A stretch of 64,000 bases of DNA from Panthera uncia (GCF_023721935.1 NC_064818.1:31510786-31574785); one strand, 5' to 3'; shown: positions 32,389 through 44,272, numbered from the stretch's first letter. A program made the numbers and translations. Notes: a model not told the origin generated them from the letters alone.

Positions 32389-32611
32389 AGGGGGCTCCTG
32401 GGTGGCTCAGTCAGTTAAGCATCCAACCTCGGCTCAGGTCATGATCTCATGGTTCATGAGTTCCAGCCCCACATCGGGCTCTGTGCTGATAGCCCAGTGT
32501 CTGGAGTCTGCTTCAGATTCTGTGTCTCCCTCTCTCTCTGCCCCTCCCCTGCTCATGCTCTGTCTCTCTCTCTCTCTCAGAAATAAATAAACATTAAAAA
32601 AAAAAAAAAAA
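32389..32611 (+). mobile_element. SINEC_Fc-like SINE in L1M
   Basis: Head GGGGGCTCCTGGGTGGCTCA; long A17 tail, so fairly young. The L1 frame resumes at CAGACAATAGCAAGTGTTGG. Confidence 0.92.
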
Positions 32612-32829
32612 ACAGACAATAGCAAGTGTTGGTAAGGACATGGGGAAACTGAACTGCTCACAGATTGCTGGGTTAAAGGGCCATGACATCTGCAATGCAC
32701 TCTAAAGTAGTTCAAAAAGAAAGAAAAAAAAAAAAGAGAGAATGATAAAACTAAAATAGAGTAAAATATTAACTACGGGTGAAAATGAGTAAAGGGTAGT
32801 GTCCTTAGTCTTCCAACCTTTCTGTGAGT

Positions 32830-33165
32830 TTAAAATTATTAATATCCTATTGCTGCTGTAACAAATTACTACCAACTTGACAGTTTAAAACAGCACAAAC
32901 TGGGGAACCTGGGTGGCTCAGTTGGTTAAGCGTCCGACTTCAGCTCAGGTCATGATCTCACCAGCTCGTCAGTTCAAGCCCCACGTCGGACTCTGTGCTG
33001 ACAGCTCGGAGCCAGGAGTCCACTTTGGATTCTGTGTCTCCCCCTCTCTCTGCTCCTCCCCCACTCATGTTCTGTCTGTCTCTCACTCTCTCCTTCAAAA
33101 ATAAACAAACATTAAAAAAAATTGTTTAAATAAAGAAAATAACACAAATTTTTTATCTTAGTACC
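32830..33165. mobile_element. MLT1-like LTR fragment split by a SINE (tentative)
   Basis: TCCTATTGCTGCTGTAACAA ATTACTACC before the SINE and AACACAAATTTTTTATCTTA after it follow the reverse MLT1 pattern. Confidence 0.45.
32902..33138 (+). mobile_element. SINEC_Fc-like SINE
   Basis: Head GGGGAACCTGGGTGGCTCAG. AACAGCACAAACT and AATAACACAAATT form an imperfect duplication. Confidence 0.92.
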
Positions 33166-33539
33166 TAGCAGAAGGAAGCTCTAGAACTTTTCTTTCCTTA
33201 CCTTACTCTCTGAGAGCCTATCACTTCAGTCAACCTAAGTTTGCTTGCCAAGACAACACTGAATACCGGGGGGGGGGGGGGGGGACACGACCATGGAGAA
33301 CACAAAAGAGCAGGAAAAAGAACAGATGGAATACCTAAAGGCCACATGATATGAACTCTTTTGGAGAACTCTGAGTCATAAGCCTTCAGTCTTTAACCGT
33401 ATGGGAGGTTATATAATGTATATGTAATCCTATTGGACAGTCTTTCAATAAATGAAGAAACTCCCTGAATTCTAGCAATGCCATCTATTGAGAAAACCTT
33501 TTCTCTTACTGAATTATCTAAATTTAATGTGGAATGAGA
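33166..33539. other. Intron with a poly-G tract
   Basis: G17 at 33268-33284 is the only notable item. Confidence 0.5.
33268..33284. repeat. Poly-G tract, 17 nt
   Basis: Uninterrupted G17 (C-run in ASCC1 sense), not inside a recognised repeat. Confidence 0.95.
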
Positions 33540-33752
33540 GGCCCCTGGGTGGCTCAGTTAGTGAAGCAGTCAGTTAAGTCTTGATTTTTGGCTCAGGTCA
33601 TGATCTCACAGTTTGTGGGATTGAGCCCCACAGAGGGCTCTGTGCTGACAGCACAGAGCCTGCTTGGGATTCTCTCTCTTCCTCTCTCTCTGCCCCTCCC
33701 CCAATGCACATGTTCCCTCTCTCAAGATAAATAAATAAACTTTAAAAAATTA
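33540..33752 (+). mobile_element. SINEC_Fc-like SINE
   Basis: AATTTAATGTGGAA at 33521 and AATTAATGTGGAA at about 33754 flank it. An extra AGCAGTCAGTTAAG block interrupts the anticodon-arm region. Confidence 0.92.
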
Positions 33753-33769
33753 AATTAATGTGGAACCAA

Positions 33770-34799
33770 TCTTCAAGGCAGTGACATAATCCTCTAGAGC
33801 CATTATTTTTCTTTGCTCAGAATACATCATATTCCCAGCCACAAGCGTCTTCACTGAAATGAACAAAGACCAACATCAAATTCTGTACTCCAGGGGTTTT
33901 AATTACACTGGGCCCTGCTCCAAGTTCACCATTACTCAGAGCTAGAACTATTTTATTCCATTAGGTTGGACAACCAAGCTGGCGCCTGAAAGTTCTAATG
34001 GTGGTGACCTTCCACCCAACAAGAATAAGCAAAGGGTGAAGTAACAGAATTCCCTAGGGCAGGTGTGCCTAGATTGAAGGGGAAAAAAAAGTGTTTCTTA
34101 TGGCTAAGCCATACCATAAGCCTCAGTTTCTTTATTTGTTAGATAAGGTCTCATCCAAGGAGAAAATGATGCACAAACTACCTCCACAGAAAGCATATGT
34201 GCAGTCCTAACCCACAGTTCAGAGTTCAAAGTCACAGTCTTACTGAGCAGTCCCAGGTGCAAGACCTTAACCCTCTCATCAAACTGCAACTCCATGATCT
34301 ACCATTAGCCATCACCACACCATCACAGGCCCTTCATTGATTGCATTTTTAATCCAGCACCTGGGCTCCACTGCGGCAGAAATGCTGGCAATGCTATCAG
34401 CATGAACAAGTAATAAAGAATAGTGAAATCTAAAAATGTCAAGCTTGGGGAAAAGGCCAGTAGAGAGAAGTATGGATTAGATCACCATGGAGCATTCACT
34501 CTCTCTGCTTCCTTAAAGCCCTAGGTAGAACTCAATCATCCTCTCCACGCAGATGGGATATAATCAGGTGCATCTGGCAGAGCCGTCAGCAAGCAGAAGG
34601 GAAGCCTCCGGGCCGTTACATGTGAGTTAAGAAAAGAACACCTATGAATCTAACCCAAACCTGTACCACCCAGAAGCACTTGCCTTGACAGTACATGCTG
34701 AGAGCCAGAGACATAAACAAACAAACAAACAAATCCTCAATTAAATTCACATATATCATCTTCTAGGAGCTCCAGGCATAACAAAGGTTTGTGCTTTAG
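33770..34799. other. Intron, no repeat recognised except (AAAC)n
   Basis: (AAAC)5 at 34712-34731. A 63-codon open frame (34104-34295, minus) has no recognisable domain. Confidence 0.4.
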
Positions 34800-35000
34800 C
34801 TAAGGCCTTTAACCCAGAATACAGAGTCTAGGGTCCTAATTCCAACTCTGTTACAAACCAGCTGTAATTAGGCAAGCCGTTTAACTTCTGACCTCGGTTT
34901 CCTCCTCTGTAACATAAAGGAGATGCCTCATTTACCTCTACGTCAAAGGTATTAAGAATTTTTTACGTGCTCCCACAAAACCTATAATTAAGTACAAAAT
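34800..35000 (+). mobile_element. MIR SINE
   Basis: GCAAGCCGTTTAACTTCTGA CCTCGGTTTCCTCCTCTG is the MIR core. Confidence 0.8.
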
Positions 35001-35194
35001 AGGATTTGTGAGGGATCCACCGATTCACTTCTTGATATTCCATGCAAAGAAAAAGAGGAAATAAACATGGAAGCCTTCCCTGTGCTCATTATATTTTCTT
35101 TCTTTTTTTAATGGCCAAATCCCATAAAATCACTTCTGGGCAGGTGACACAAATCTCATTCACGTCGGAAAGTTATTCAAACAAGGCAGACTGG

Positions 35195-35392
35195 TGAAAA
35201 GAACATTAATTAGTCTTTGCAACCACACAGGCCTACGTTCAAATTCTAATTCTGCCACCTATCAGCAGTGTGACTCAATCATTCTGAAACCCAACTTCAT
35301 TATCTACAAAAAAGACAACATTTTCCTCTCAAAGTTGTTCTGAGGATTAAAAGAAATCTGGTACATAGCAGTATGGAATAAATACAGGCTCC
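35195..35392 (+). mobile_element. MIR SINE, nearly full length
   Basis: CAAATTCTAATTCTGCCACC, then CAACTTCATTATCTACAAAA and GTTGTTCTGAGGATTAAAAG match the MIR forward consensus order. Confidence 0.85.
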
Positions 35393-35695
35393 CCCTTCTT
35401 CCTGCTTCTTATGTGACCATGTACCACTCTAAACAAATGCCATCTTTGCTCTCGTTTACAAAGCACCATCAAGAGCTAAATTAGGCTCTGCTAAGTCATT
35501 TCTATGTAAGAATGTTCACAAACGCTGACTTTGAGAGTCTCTATATGTTATTAATATCTTCAGTATTAATATCTTCAGATACTAAAGTATCTTCAGTTGA
35601 ATAAGTTTCAGAAAAGAGTTTGAATTCTTGTGGCTTATAAATTCTGTCCAGATGTAATTACAGGAAAAGTGGAAATTCTTAAAAACAAAGGACAG

Positions 35696-35906
35696 GAGTG
35701 CCTGGGTGGCTCAGTCAGTTAAGCATCCGATCTTGATTTCAGCGCGGGTCATAATCTTGTGGGTTCATGAGTTCGAGCCCCACATGGGGCTTCTCACACT
35801 GACAGTACAGAGCCTGCTTGGGATTCTCTCTTTCTCCCTCTCTCTCTGCCCCTCTTGTGCGCGCGCTCTCTCTCTCTCTCTCTCAAATAAACTTAAAAAG
35901 CAAAAC
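35696..35906 (+). mobile_element. SINEC_Fc-like SINE carrying a second SINE in its tail
   Basis: AAAACAAAGGACA before it (about 35682) recurs after the second copy (about 36131), so the pair is one nested unit. CT region includes GTGCGCGCGC. Confidence 0.93.
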
Positions 35907-35907
35907 A

Positions 35908-36125
35908 GGGGCGCCTGGGTGGCTCAGTCGGTTAAGCATCTGACTTCGGCTCAGGTCATGATCTCACGGTCTGTGAGTTCGAGCCCCGCGTCAGGCTCTG
36001 TGCTGACAGCTCAGAGCCTGGACCCTGCCTCAGATTCTGTGTCTCCCTCTCTCTCTGACCCTCCTCCGTTCATGCTCTCTCTCTGTCTCAAAAATAAATA
36101 AACATTAAAAAGAAATTAAAAAAAA
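35908..36125 (+). mobile_element. SINEC_Fc-like SINE nested in the preceding tail
   Basis: AAAAAGCAAAACA at 35895 and 36124. Head and B box (GAGTTCGAGCCCC) intact. Confidence 0.94.
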
Positions 36126-36136
36126 AAAGCAAAACA

Positions 36137-36508
36137 AAGGACAAATATTGAAACATCAGATTTTACGCTGACCAGAAAAAAAAGAATGCACTAAATACTC
36201 TTCCCCATTAAAAAGGAGCAAAGAGCATCTCCCCTTCACTAAAGAATGGATCCCTTTTGTCTTTGACGAGCACAATGAAGAGTCAAACCTACTTTTCTTA
36301 AAGCTTAACTATTCCTCCATAAGTAAGGTGTAAGCACTAATTAACAATCCATCTACCAACCTATATTTATTCCCAAAGAAAGACACCGATCACTCACACA
36401 TTAGTAATGGATTAACAGTACACCACCTCTTCAAGGCAGACCCTTTGCTTCTTCCTGATGCCATGCTTTCCTTCATCTCCCATACTGTCATCCGTGGTAT
36501 TATTACAA
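36137..36508. other. Intron, no feature recognised
   Basis: Nothing assignable. Confidence 0.4.
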
Positions 36509-36650
36509 AAAGAGCTAACATTTATACAGTACTAGCTAGGTGCCATGCTCTGCATATAGCTTAAACACGTTAATTTATTGACTTATTTACTCTTCATGTC
36601 AACAGTAAGATAGGTGCTATTGTTATCCCCACTTTAGAGAAGACTTCTGA
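36509..36650 (-). mobile_element. MIR SINE fragment
   Basis: GAGCTAACATTTATACAGTA CTAGCTAGGTGCCATGCTC and TATTGTTATCCCCACTTTAG. Confidence 0.78.
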
Positions 36651-36689
36651 AACATTTCTTGAATATGTCCCCTCCTGAATACACCAGTG

Positions 36690-37322
36690 ATCTAGTCTCT
36701 TTTTTTCCAACAGACTACATCAGTAGATTCTGACTGCTAGCTGCCTTTGGTACCCCACTCCTTAACTCTCAATCCATTCTCCACACTGCCTTCAGAATTA
36801 TTTTTCTACAATGCTAAGTTAATCACATGATCCCTACTTAAATTCTTTACTAGTTCCTGACTATAAGATATACCTCAAATCCTTAACCCCCACAAGATCT
36901 TTTACCACCTGTATACCATTTACCTTCCCACTCTTCCCTACCCTACCCACTTTCTAGATTCCAATCTTAAAAAACTCCTCACTCTCCCCAGAAAACAGCA
37001 GACTAGAATGCTGCCATACCTTGCAAGTGCCATTTCCTCTGCCCAGAATGCTCATCCCCCATTTGCCAACCTGGCATAAACTTTTGCTCTTCCTTCAAGA
37101 CTCTGCCTCCCTCATTAAACCTTTTTCATCCACTGGAGAACCTCTTCCGTGGGTACCCACTGCAGTCCCTTCTAATGGCACCTATCTCACAGTGCTATAA
37201 CTATTTCCATAAGAACGCTATTTTTGCTGCCAGAGTATGGCATCTGTAGGAGTCCATTGTTAGTACATAATACATAGCCTGGCAAATCGCAGACATTTAA
37301 TAAATAGTGAATGAATTCGTAA
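36690..37322 (+). mobile_element. L2 LINE, long fragment to the 3' end
   Basis: CCATTCTCCACACTGCCTTC, CCTCTGCCCAGAATGCTC, TTCCTTCAAGACTCTGCCTC and TAGCCTGGCAAATCGCAGAC followed by TTTAATAAATAGTGAATGAA: L2 order throughout. Confidence 0.85.
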
Positions 37323-38359
37323 ACAAAAAACATTTACTTGTTCATAACAACTGTTGCCATCCAAATGGTGTAATATATGAATCTTGTAAACATTTCTTAC
37401 TTTCCTACCCCATAGGAGGACTCAGGAATTTACAAGTTTTCTTACTACCAAGGACAATTATTCCATCTCCCTCCTAAATTAGTTCATAAGATAATTACAA
37501 ATCCCACAACTCTCCTTATATATGAAGAATCCTAAATTATATACCAAAGCTTTTACATATAAATTTTCTTCAGAGGAATAACACTAAACAGAAAAATAAT
37601 CCCAATTGGGGGAGGGGAGACCCAGAACCATTAGTCATTTCTGCCCAGTGTCAGCCTTCACACTACAATGTGAGCAGAATTATGTAGTTTCTGGAGCTAT
37701 AACCTATTCAGGTTCTCCAGGCAGCCTGAGAAATCCCCTGTTGCTATAAGCCCTCAGAATGTTCCACCAAACACAGTTTTGAATTACTGTTTTTCATTAC
37801 TGATGTGCTTTCTACCGGACCCTGCTGTGAGATAAAATGGAATTATAGCAGCATTACCAGCTATAGAATGACTGAGAGATATACAAGGTTTTAATATACT
37901 TCTTGAACTCACAGTGAGACATCTTTGAATCTTAATGCAAGAGAGGAAAGAGTAAAAAAATAAGGCACAGTTTATCTGCAGATCACACAAATGAAAAATA
38001 CCTTGTTGATGTCTGTGAGCAGCTAAATCCTACATTAAATACTCAGGCTCAGAGAGTTGAAGCACAGGGATGATCATGATAATGTCTGTAGTGACATAAC
38101 ATTTCCTATAAATTGATCAGCACAAAAGAAGGTGATTTCAGAAAACGCTCTTCTAAAAGGTAAGTTCAGTTTCCTTGGAGAGTCAAGGGTAAGGTCAAGG
38201 ACGAGCATGCTACCAAATAAAGAGAAAAGAGGCCAAGTATTTGAAAGGGAGAAGAGTTCAAGGAAGGGTGAGGGAAGGATAGGATGAGACCTGGGAGTAG
38301 AAAGGTCATCTGCTGTATCTAAAATGTGACCTTCACAACAATGTTTAAAAATGAAAACT
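37323..38359. other. Intron, no feature recognised
   Basis: Apparently unique. The 105-codon frame on the minus strand (38074-38391) runs partly into the SINE and has no domain. Confidence 0.4.
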
Positions 38360-38554
38360 GGGGGGCCTGGGTGGCTCAATTGGTTAAGCATCTGACTCTT
38401 GGTTTCAGCTCAGGTCATGATCTCACAGTTTGTGAGCTCAAGCCGTGTTGGGCTCTGGGCTGACAGTGTGGAGCTTGCTTGGGATTCTCTCTCCCTCTCT
38501 CTCTGCCCCTCCCCTGCTCGCAGGCTCTCTCTCAAAAATAAATAAGTAAACATT
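38360..38554 (+). mobile_element. SINEC_Fc-like SINE
   Basis: TTTAAAAATGAAAA at 38344 and about 38555. Three bases missing before GTGTTGGGCTC. Confidence 0.93.
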
Positions 38555-38961
38555 TTTTAAAAATGAAAATTAATATCTGTGGTAGGCAGGATTCTAAGAA
38601 TGGCCTTCAATGACTCTCAGCCTCATATAACCCCCTCTCCTCCTCTGACTGGGGGGTGGAACTTGTGGATGCGATGAGACATCATTGCTATAATTATACT
38701 ATGTTACATGGCACAGCTGACCTTAAGATAGGGAGATTATCCCAATGCACCTGACCTATACACATGAGCTCCTTAAAAAAGGCAGAGGGTTCTCTGATGA
38801 CAAAAGTCAGAGATTTGAAACACAAGAGGAATTTAATAGAAGCTAGTCAAGGAAATGGGGCTTTCAGGCCTACAGCCACAGAGAAGTGAATTCTGCCAAT
38901 AACCTGAACACATTTGGAAACAGATTCTTACCCAGGGCCTCCAAATAAAAGACCAGTTTGG

Positions 38962-39160
38962 GGGGTCATCTGGGTGGCTCAGGTGGTTAAGCATCCAACT
39001 ACTGATTTCGGCTCAGGTCATGATCTCATGGTTCATGAGATTGAGCCACACATCAGGCTCTGTGCTGACAGTGCAGAGCCTGCTTGGGATTCTCTTTCTC
39101 CCTCTCTCTCTGCCCTTCCCCCACTTGTGATCTCTCGTTCTCTTAAAATAAATAAACTTA
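38962..39160 (+). mobile_element. SINEC_Fc-like SINE in MLT1, first of two
   Basis: AGACCAGTTTGG before it (38950) recurs after the second SINE (about 39365), so both sit within one outer duplication. Confidence 0.92.
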
Positions 39161-39161
39161 T

Positions 39162-39364
39162 GGGGTGCCTGGGTGGCTCAGTCGGTTAAGTGCCTGGACT
39201 CTTGATTTCAGCTCAGATCATGATCTCACAGTTCGTGAGTTTGAGCCCCATATCGGGCTCTGTGCTGAATCCTGCTTGGGATTCTCTGTCTCTCCCTCAC
39301 TCTCTGCCCCTCCCCTGCTCACTCTCTCTCTCTCAAAATAAATAAATAAACATTAAAAAAAAAA
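39162..39364 (+). mobile_element. SINEC_Fc-like SINE in MLT1, second of two
   Basis: Sits directly on the AAATAAACTTA tail of the first. The GACAGCTCAGAGCC block is deleted. Confidence 0.92.
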
Positions 39365-39545
39365 AGACCAGTTTGGCCAACACTTTGATCTCAGCCATGT
39401 AAGACCCTAAGCAGGAAACCCACTGAACCCACCAGGTCATCTGATCTACAGAACTACTACAGGACTGTGAGATGGCAGATAGGTATGTTTTAAGCTGCCA
39501 AGATTGAGGTAATTTACTATGCAGCAACAGAAACTAATACACTAA

Positions 39546-39783
39546 ATAGGGTACAAATATAAACTAATAAACTCATAGTTCATAGTACCTTTCACCCCTC
39601 CCCCCCAGAGATCCCAAAAGGACTTGATATATTTGGCATAGGCTACACAGGAGGATAAATTCACCTTTTAAAAATAATATTAATATTTGATAATAATGTT
39701 AATAAATTACTTTAAAAAGATCCTTCCATCCTGATTCAGGATGAAAGATGGACATCCCTAATGAACAAAAGTTCTTCTTTTTT
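39546..39783. other. Intron, no feature recognised
   Basis: AT-rich, nothing assignable. Confidence 0.4.
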
Positions 39784-39803
39784 AAACAATTAGGGAATAA
39801 GAG

Positions 39804-40024
39804 GGGCACCTGAGTGGCTCAGTTGGTTGAGCATCTGACTTCAGCTCAGGTCATAATCTTGTGGTTCACGAGTTTGAGTCCCACATCGGGCTCACTGTTG
39901 TCAGCATAAAGCTCGCTTGGGATCCTCTGTCCCCTTCTCTCTGTCCCTGTCCTGCTTGCACTCTCTCTCTCTCCCGAAAAAATAATAAATAAATAAACAT
40001 TAAAAAAATTCACTTACAAAACCA
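39804..40024 (+). mobile_element. SINEC_Fc-like SINE
   Basis: Perfect 20-bp duplication AAACAATTAGGGAATAAGAG at 39784-39803 and 40025-40044, long for this family. Several head substitutions suggest moderate age. Confidence 0.95.
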
Positions 40025-40170
40025 AAACAATTAGGGAATAAGAGATGATTTGAAGTTGAAAAACCCAAGCACAACTAGGAAGGCTTTGCTATTCTTTTTC
40101 TAAATCCTCAAATACTATGTATATTACTATCCAATTTTAGTAAAGGCTGGTCTCATTGAAATACTTGCTC

Positions 40171-40300
40171 GGGGCACCTGGCTGGCTTAGTCAATGGCGT
40201 GTGACACTCTTAAATCTCAGTGTTGCCAGTTCACGCCCCACGCTGGATGCAGAGATTACTTAAAAATAAAATCTTAAAAAAATAAAAATAAAAAAAAAAC
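40171..40300 (+). mobile_element. Short carnivoran tRNA-derived SINE
   Basis: Head GGGGCACCTGGCTGGCTTAG, ends GATGCAGAGATTACTTAAAA ATAAAATCTT. Confidence 0.87.
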
Positions 40301-40364
40301 CACTCACTGAAAGACTGGTGAAACTGGTTAACAGACAAGCAGTCATCAAATATCTTCAATTTCT

Positions 40365-40477
40365 TTATTTTTTCAATATAGTTTTTACATTTTATAAGTA
40401 ATCTCTATGCCTAATGTGGGACTCGAACTCCCGACCCTGAGATCGAGAGTAACACGTTCCACCAACTGAGCCAGCCA
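40365..40477 (-). mobile_element. Short carnivoran tRNA-derived SINE, minus strand
   Basis: Sense-strand B box GGGAGTTCGAGTCCC is intact; the 3' end is ATTAGGCATAGAGATTACTT-like. Confidence 0.82.
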
Positions 40478-40599
40478 ATTTCAATTTCAACACCACTCAC
40501 GTAATTTCCTGCAGTGACTCCCAGAACTAACCTCCTGTATTTGTTATATTGCATTGTATGAATTAGAGCAGTTACTAGGTCGCACACAACCCTGTACCA

Positions 40600-40800
40600 T
40601 TCACTCTACTTTAGGATGGCAGCACCCGCTAACTGCAATATCTTGGGCAAGTTACCCTCCCTAAATTTCCGTTTCTTCATCAGTTAAATGGAATACTAAT
40701 ACCTATCACACAGGGACAGACTGCAGATTAAACAAAATAAACACAGGAACACTATCCAGCACACTGCAAGAGCTCAACAATTACTTGCTATTTCATATGT
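40600..40800 (+). mobile_element. MIR SINE
   Basis: TTGGGCAAGTTACCCTCCCT AAATTTCCGTTTCTTCATCA is the MIR core; TCCAGCACACTGCAAGAGCT follows in order. Confidence 0.82.
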
Positions 40801-40865
40801 CACTCAATGTTGAATAAGTGAATACAAATAGTGGTAAACCCAGCCCTGTTTATCATATTACAAAT

Positions 40866-41332
40866 TATTAGAAGCATTGTTCATAATAGCCCAAAAGTGG
40901 AAACAACCCAAATGTTCGAGTGATGAATACAGGAACAAAATGTGGTATATACCCATACAATGGACTATTTTTCAGCCACAGAAAAAAATGAAGTAGTGTT
41001 ACATGATAAACCATGGATAAACCTTGGAAACTTTATAAGTGAAAGATGCCAGACACAGAAAGCTACGTACCATATGATTTCATTTACATGAAATATTCAA
41101 AATAGACAAATCCATGATGAAAGTAAATGAGTGGTTGTCAGAGTTTGGGAGGAGGAGGCAATGGGGAGTAACGCTTAATGCATAGGGATTTCTTTTGGGG
41201 GGCAATGGAAATATTATGGAATTAAGACAGTGGCGATGGTAGCACAATGTAGTGAATATATCACTGAACTGTGCACTTTAAAAATGGGAATTTTATGTTA
41301 TATTAATATCTCAATTTCAAAATATATGAGAA
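40866..41332 (+). mobile_element. Old L1M 3' end
   Basis: CATAATAGCCCAAAAGTGGA, GAAAGATGCCAGACACAGAA and GAACTGTGCACTTTAAAAAT are typical L1M end phrases. Confidence 0.85.
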
Positions 41333-41936
41333 TATCTCCTTTAGCCCACGGAAAATTAACTCCCATAGCACTTGTCCTTCTGCCATCAATAACTATAAAA
41401 ACGAGATAAAATATATAAAACAAATGTTTCTAGACATTAGATTAACAGATGGTCCTGAACGGTGACACCTACGTTAGGAGAAAAAAGCAAACTGAACCCC
41501 ATCCTGGCTTTTTGAGTGGAGACAATTTCCAGACAGTGGCACAGAGTGGGAAACCCAGAGTCCAGTGATCCCAATGAGTTGAAGTGACAAAAAGTGGAAT
41601 TCAGGAAATGAATGCCAAGGCAAATAAAATTTGAAGGGCCAAGTGTGAAAGAGGAGGAAGCTAAGTTTAAAAAAGATGGGAAGGGGGGAGCTCAAGAGAT
41701 CTGCATAAAGTCTCTTTGAGACTCTGGCTGAACAAAAATCTGCACATGCAGAGGGTGAAATCCACAAGACAAGAACAGAAGCTGTAAGCCAAACAATACC
41801 CAAAGCTCAAAGAGCAGGTAAACACTCAAGTTCTCACCAGCCAGAGGGGACAGACCATTCTGTCTGTCTAGGGCTAAATTAGCCCTAGAGTAAAGAATAC
41901 TCTATTCTGTCCTTAAGGGGCTTAAAAACAAGCTTT
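41333..41936. other. Intron, no feature recognised
   Basis: The 109-codon minus frame at 41474-41803 has no recognisable domain or splice support. Confidence 0.4.
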
Positions 41937-42158
41937 GGGAGTACCTGGGCAGCTCAGTTGGTTAAGCGTTCGACTTCGCTCAGGTCATGATCTCACAGTT
42001 TGTGGGTCTGAGCCCTGCGTCAGGCTCTGTGCTGACAGCTCAGAGGCTGGAGTCTGCTCGGATTCTGTGTCTCCCTCTCTCTCTGTTCCTCCCTTGCTCA
42101 TTCTCTGTCTCTCAAAAATAAATAAACGTTAAAAAAATTAAAAAAAAAAAAAAAAAAA
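41937..42158 (+). mobile_element. SINEC_Fc-like SINE with a long A-tail
   Basis: Head GGGAGTACCTGGGCAGCTCA; A18 tail ends against an inverted SINE head. Confidence 0.92.
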
Positions 42159-42215
42159 GACCTGAGCTGAAATCAAGAGACGGACACTCAACCAACTGAG
42201 TTACCTAGGTGCCCC
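42159..42215 (-). mobile_element. Orphan 5' head of a SINE, minus strand
   Basis: Only the tRNA-like head is present (sense: GGGGCACCTAGGTAACTCAG to the B box edge). The rest of this copy is not on the other side of the plus-strand SINE. Confidence 0.88.
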
Positions 42216-43079
42216 AAGAATGCTCTGTTTTTAAAAGAATGTTGGAAAGGACTGTATTCTTCAAAAATGTCAATAACATAAAAGTCAGAAAGGCTATGAA
42301 ATGCTCCAGCTAAAAGAGGTTAGAAAAGGCCCTTCACCCGTGAGGCTGAAGGAAGGCAGCTCTTCAGAGCCAGCAGGGAGTTATACAGAACATCAGTTCT
42401 CTCTCCCAGAGAGAACCTGCTGCACGAGGGATAAAAGGAGCAAAAAAAGACAAATAATAGTCAAGGGAAGAAATGCAACTATTAGGGTAAGGCCAGAGAG
42501 CAAAAGGAACGAGACGAAGGTTACTTTGCAAGGTTGGGGAGAGGAACATATTGGCCAAGTAGATGGCGGGCGAGACTCTTGGAGGTCTATGCACAACTCA
42601 AGCCAGTTTTCCAGTAAGTCTTAACCCTGAATGCTACAGCAACAAAGAATGGTCTTCAAGTCTCAACCCAGAAACAGGACTAGAAACTCGGTGGAATTGG
42701 CATTACTGACTTTCCCAGTACACAAAACTAAACCATAACTTGAAGACCTTCCCTAAGAGGAGTGGTCACGGTATCTGTATCCCAGATTGGAGGAACAGGG
42801 AAGGCCCAGGGAACTTCAACAAACAAATCAAGGCACACGTGGTAGAAGGTCCAAACACTCTACCACTATAAGCAAGGAGAAGCTTTGTAGAGGACTGACC
42901 AGTGGGATAGAGCGGCCAAAACGCAACAACAGAGTGCACGCAACATACATCAAAAACACTTCCTAAAGTGCCAACCCTGGACAGTGTATGACCCCCTTTT
43001 TAATAGAGTAGTACTCACAGGTGCAGGACACATAACAAGCTATTAAAACACGCAAAAGACAGAAACTTAGCCAAAATGA
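42216..43079. other. Intron, unassigned; possibly L1M 5' region
   Basis: The 107-codon open frame at 42301-42624 is basic and serine-rich but has no domain. Since the next kilobase is L1M internal sequence, this may be its degenerate 5' part. Confidence 0.35.
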
Positions 43080-43785
43080 CAAAATGGAAGCATTCTCCCC
43101 AAAAGAAAATTCAGGAAAAAATTACAACCAGAGAATTGCTCAAAACAGAACAGAGGTTAAACATAAAAACTAAATGCAATTCCTGACCTTACCCTGGAAC
43201 TTGTATTGGAAAGTTTATAAAGGATCGATCATATTAGAGCATATGAGTATTTGTTATACTATTTCTTTTCCCAATTTTTATAAATTTTAAATTATTTCCA
43301 ATTAAAAATAAAAAAGCAACTAAACATCTTACACATAGAGGAACAAAGAATTTTAACAGATTTCTTATCAGAATCTACATAAGCCAGAAGACTATGGAAT
43401 AATGTCTTTATGGTGCTGAGAGAAAAAAACTATCAACTTAGAATCCTATAGCCAGTAAAAATTATCTTTCAAAAAAGATGACCTAAATAATTTTTCAGAC
43501 AAATAACAGCTGAGAGTAAGTGTTTCCAGAAGACTTGAACTATAAGAAATCTTACAGGAAGTTGTTTCTATAGAGAAGCAAAATTAATGACAATGAGACA
43601 AAGTCAGAAGTAAAGAAAGAGATGATGTAGTGTAAGGTTCCTCACTGTACATAAAATAGTGTAATATTATCTGGAGGTGATGAATTAAGGACGTACATTG
43701 TATACCTTAGAGCATTTGCTTAAAAAATGAACAGGTATAGCTAATAAGCCAATAGAGTTGATGAAATTAAAAATTTTAAACACCT

Positions 43786-43895
43786 GGGGTGCCTGGCTGG
43801 CTCAGTCAAAAGAAGTGTGCAACTCTTGATCTCAGGGCCATGGGTTTGAGCCTCATGTTGGGTGTAGAGACTGTTAAAAAACAAACTTTAAAAGA
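43786..43895 (+). mobile_element. Short carnivoran tRNA-derived SINE
   Basis: Head GGGGTGCCTGGCTGGCTCAG, 3' end TGTTGGGTGTAGAGACTGTT. AAAATTTTAAACACC before it recurs after the next SINE (44143). Confidence 0.87.
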
Positions 43896-43923
43896 AAAAA
43901 AGTAGCTGTTTAAAAATAAAATA

Positions 43924-44142
43924 GGGGTGCCTGGATGGCTCAGTCAGTTAAGTGTCCGACTTCATCTCAGGCCACAATCTCATGGCTTGTGAGTCCAAGT
44001 CCCGCACTGGGCTCTGTGCTGACAGCTAAGAGCCTGGAGTCGACTTCAAATTCTGTGTCTCCCTTTCTCTCTGCTCCTCCCCTACTCATACTCTGTCTCT
44101 TTAAAATGAATAAATGCTAAAAAAAATTTTTTTAATAAAATA
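43924..44142 (+). mobile_element. SINEC_Fc-like SINE in the tail of a short SINE
   Basis: GGGGTGCCTGGATGGCTCAG head; tail CTTTAAAATGAATAAATGC. Confidence 0.91.
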
Positions 44143-44272
44143 AAATTTTTAAACACCCTCAATTCAAAAATTGTAGGAAAAACTTGACCAATGAAAAGAC
44201 AGGATAAAAAATTGCAAAATGGTAGATCTAAAGCCATCCATATCTATAATTACATTAAAAGTAAATGGTCTA

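Larger units (their letters stand above)
31600..32760 (+). mobile_element. Old L1M, split by three SINEs
   Basis: CAAAGAATCTGAATAGACAT, CACCAAAGAAGATATACTAA and GGAAATGCACATCAAAACCA are L1 ORF2. It is interrupted at 31707, 31963 and 32389. Confidence 0.8.
38578..39540 (+). mobile_element. MLT1-type LTR (ERVL-MaLR), split by two SINEs
   Basis: Begins TGTGGTAGGCAGGATTCTAA, includes AGATAGGGAGATTATCCCAA and GCCAACACTTTGATCTCAGC, ends AACAGAAACTAATACAC. No internal viral sequence. Confidence 0.85.

Noticed and set aside
38074..38391. 105-codon minus-strand frame
   Set aside because: It overlaps the start of a SINE, and no domain or splice context was recognised.
42301..42624. 107-codon basic open frame
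   Set aside because: No domain, no splice sites, and adjacent to old L1M sequence of which it may be a degraded part.
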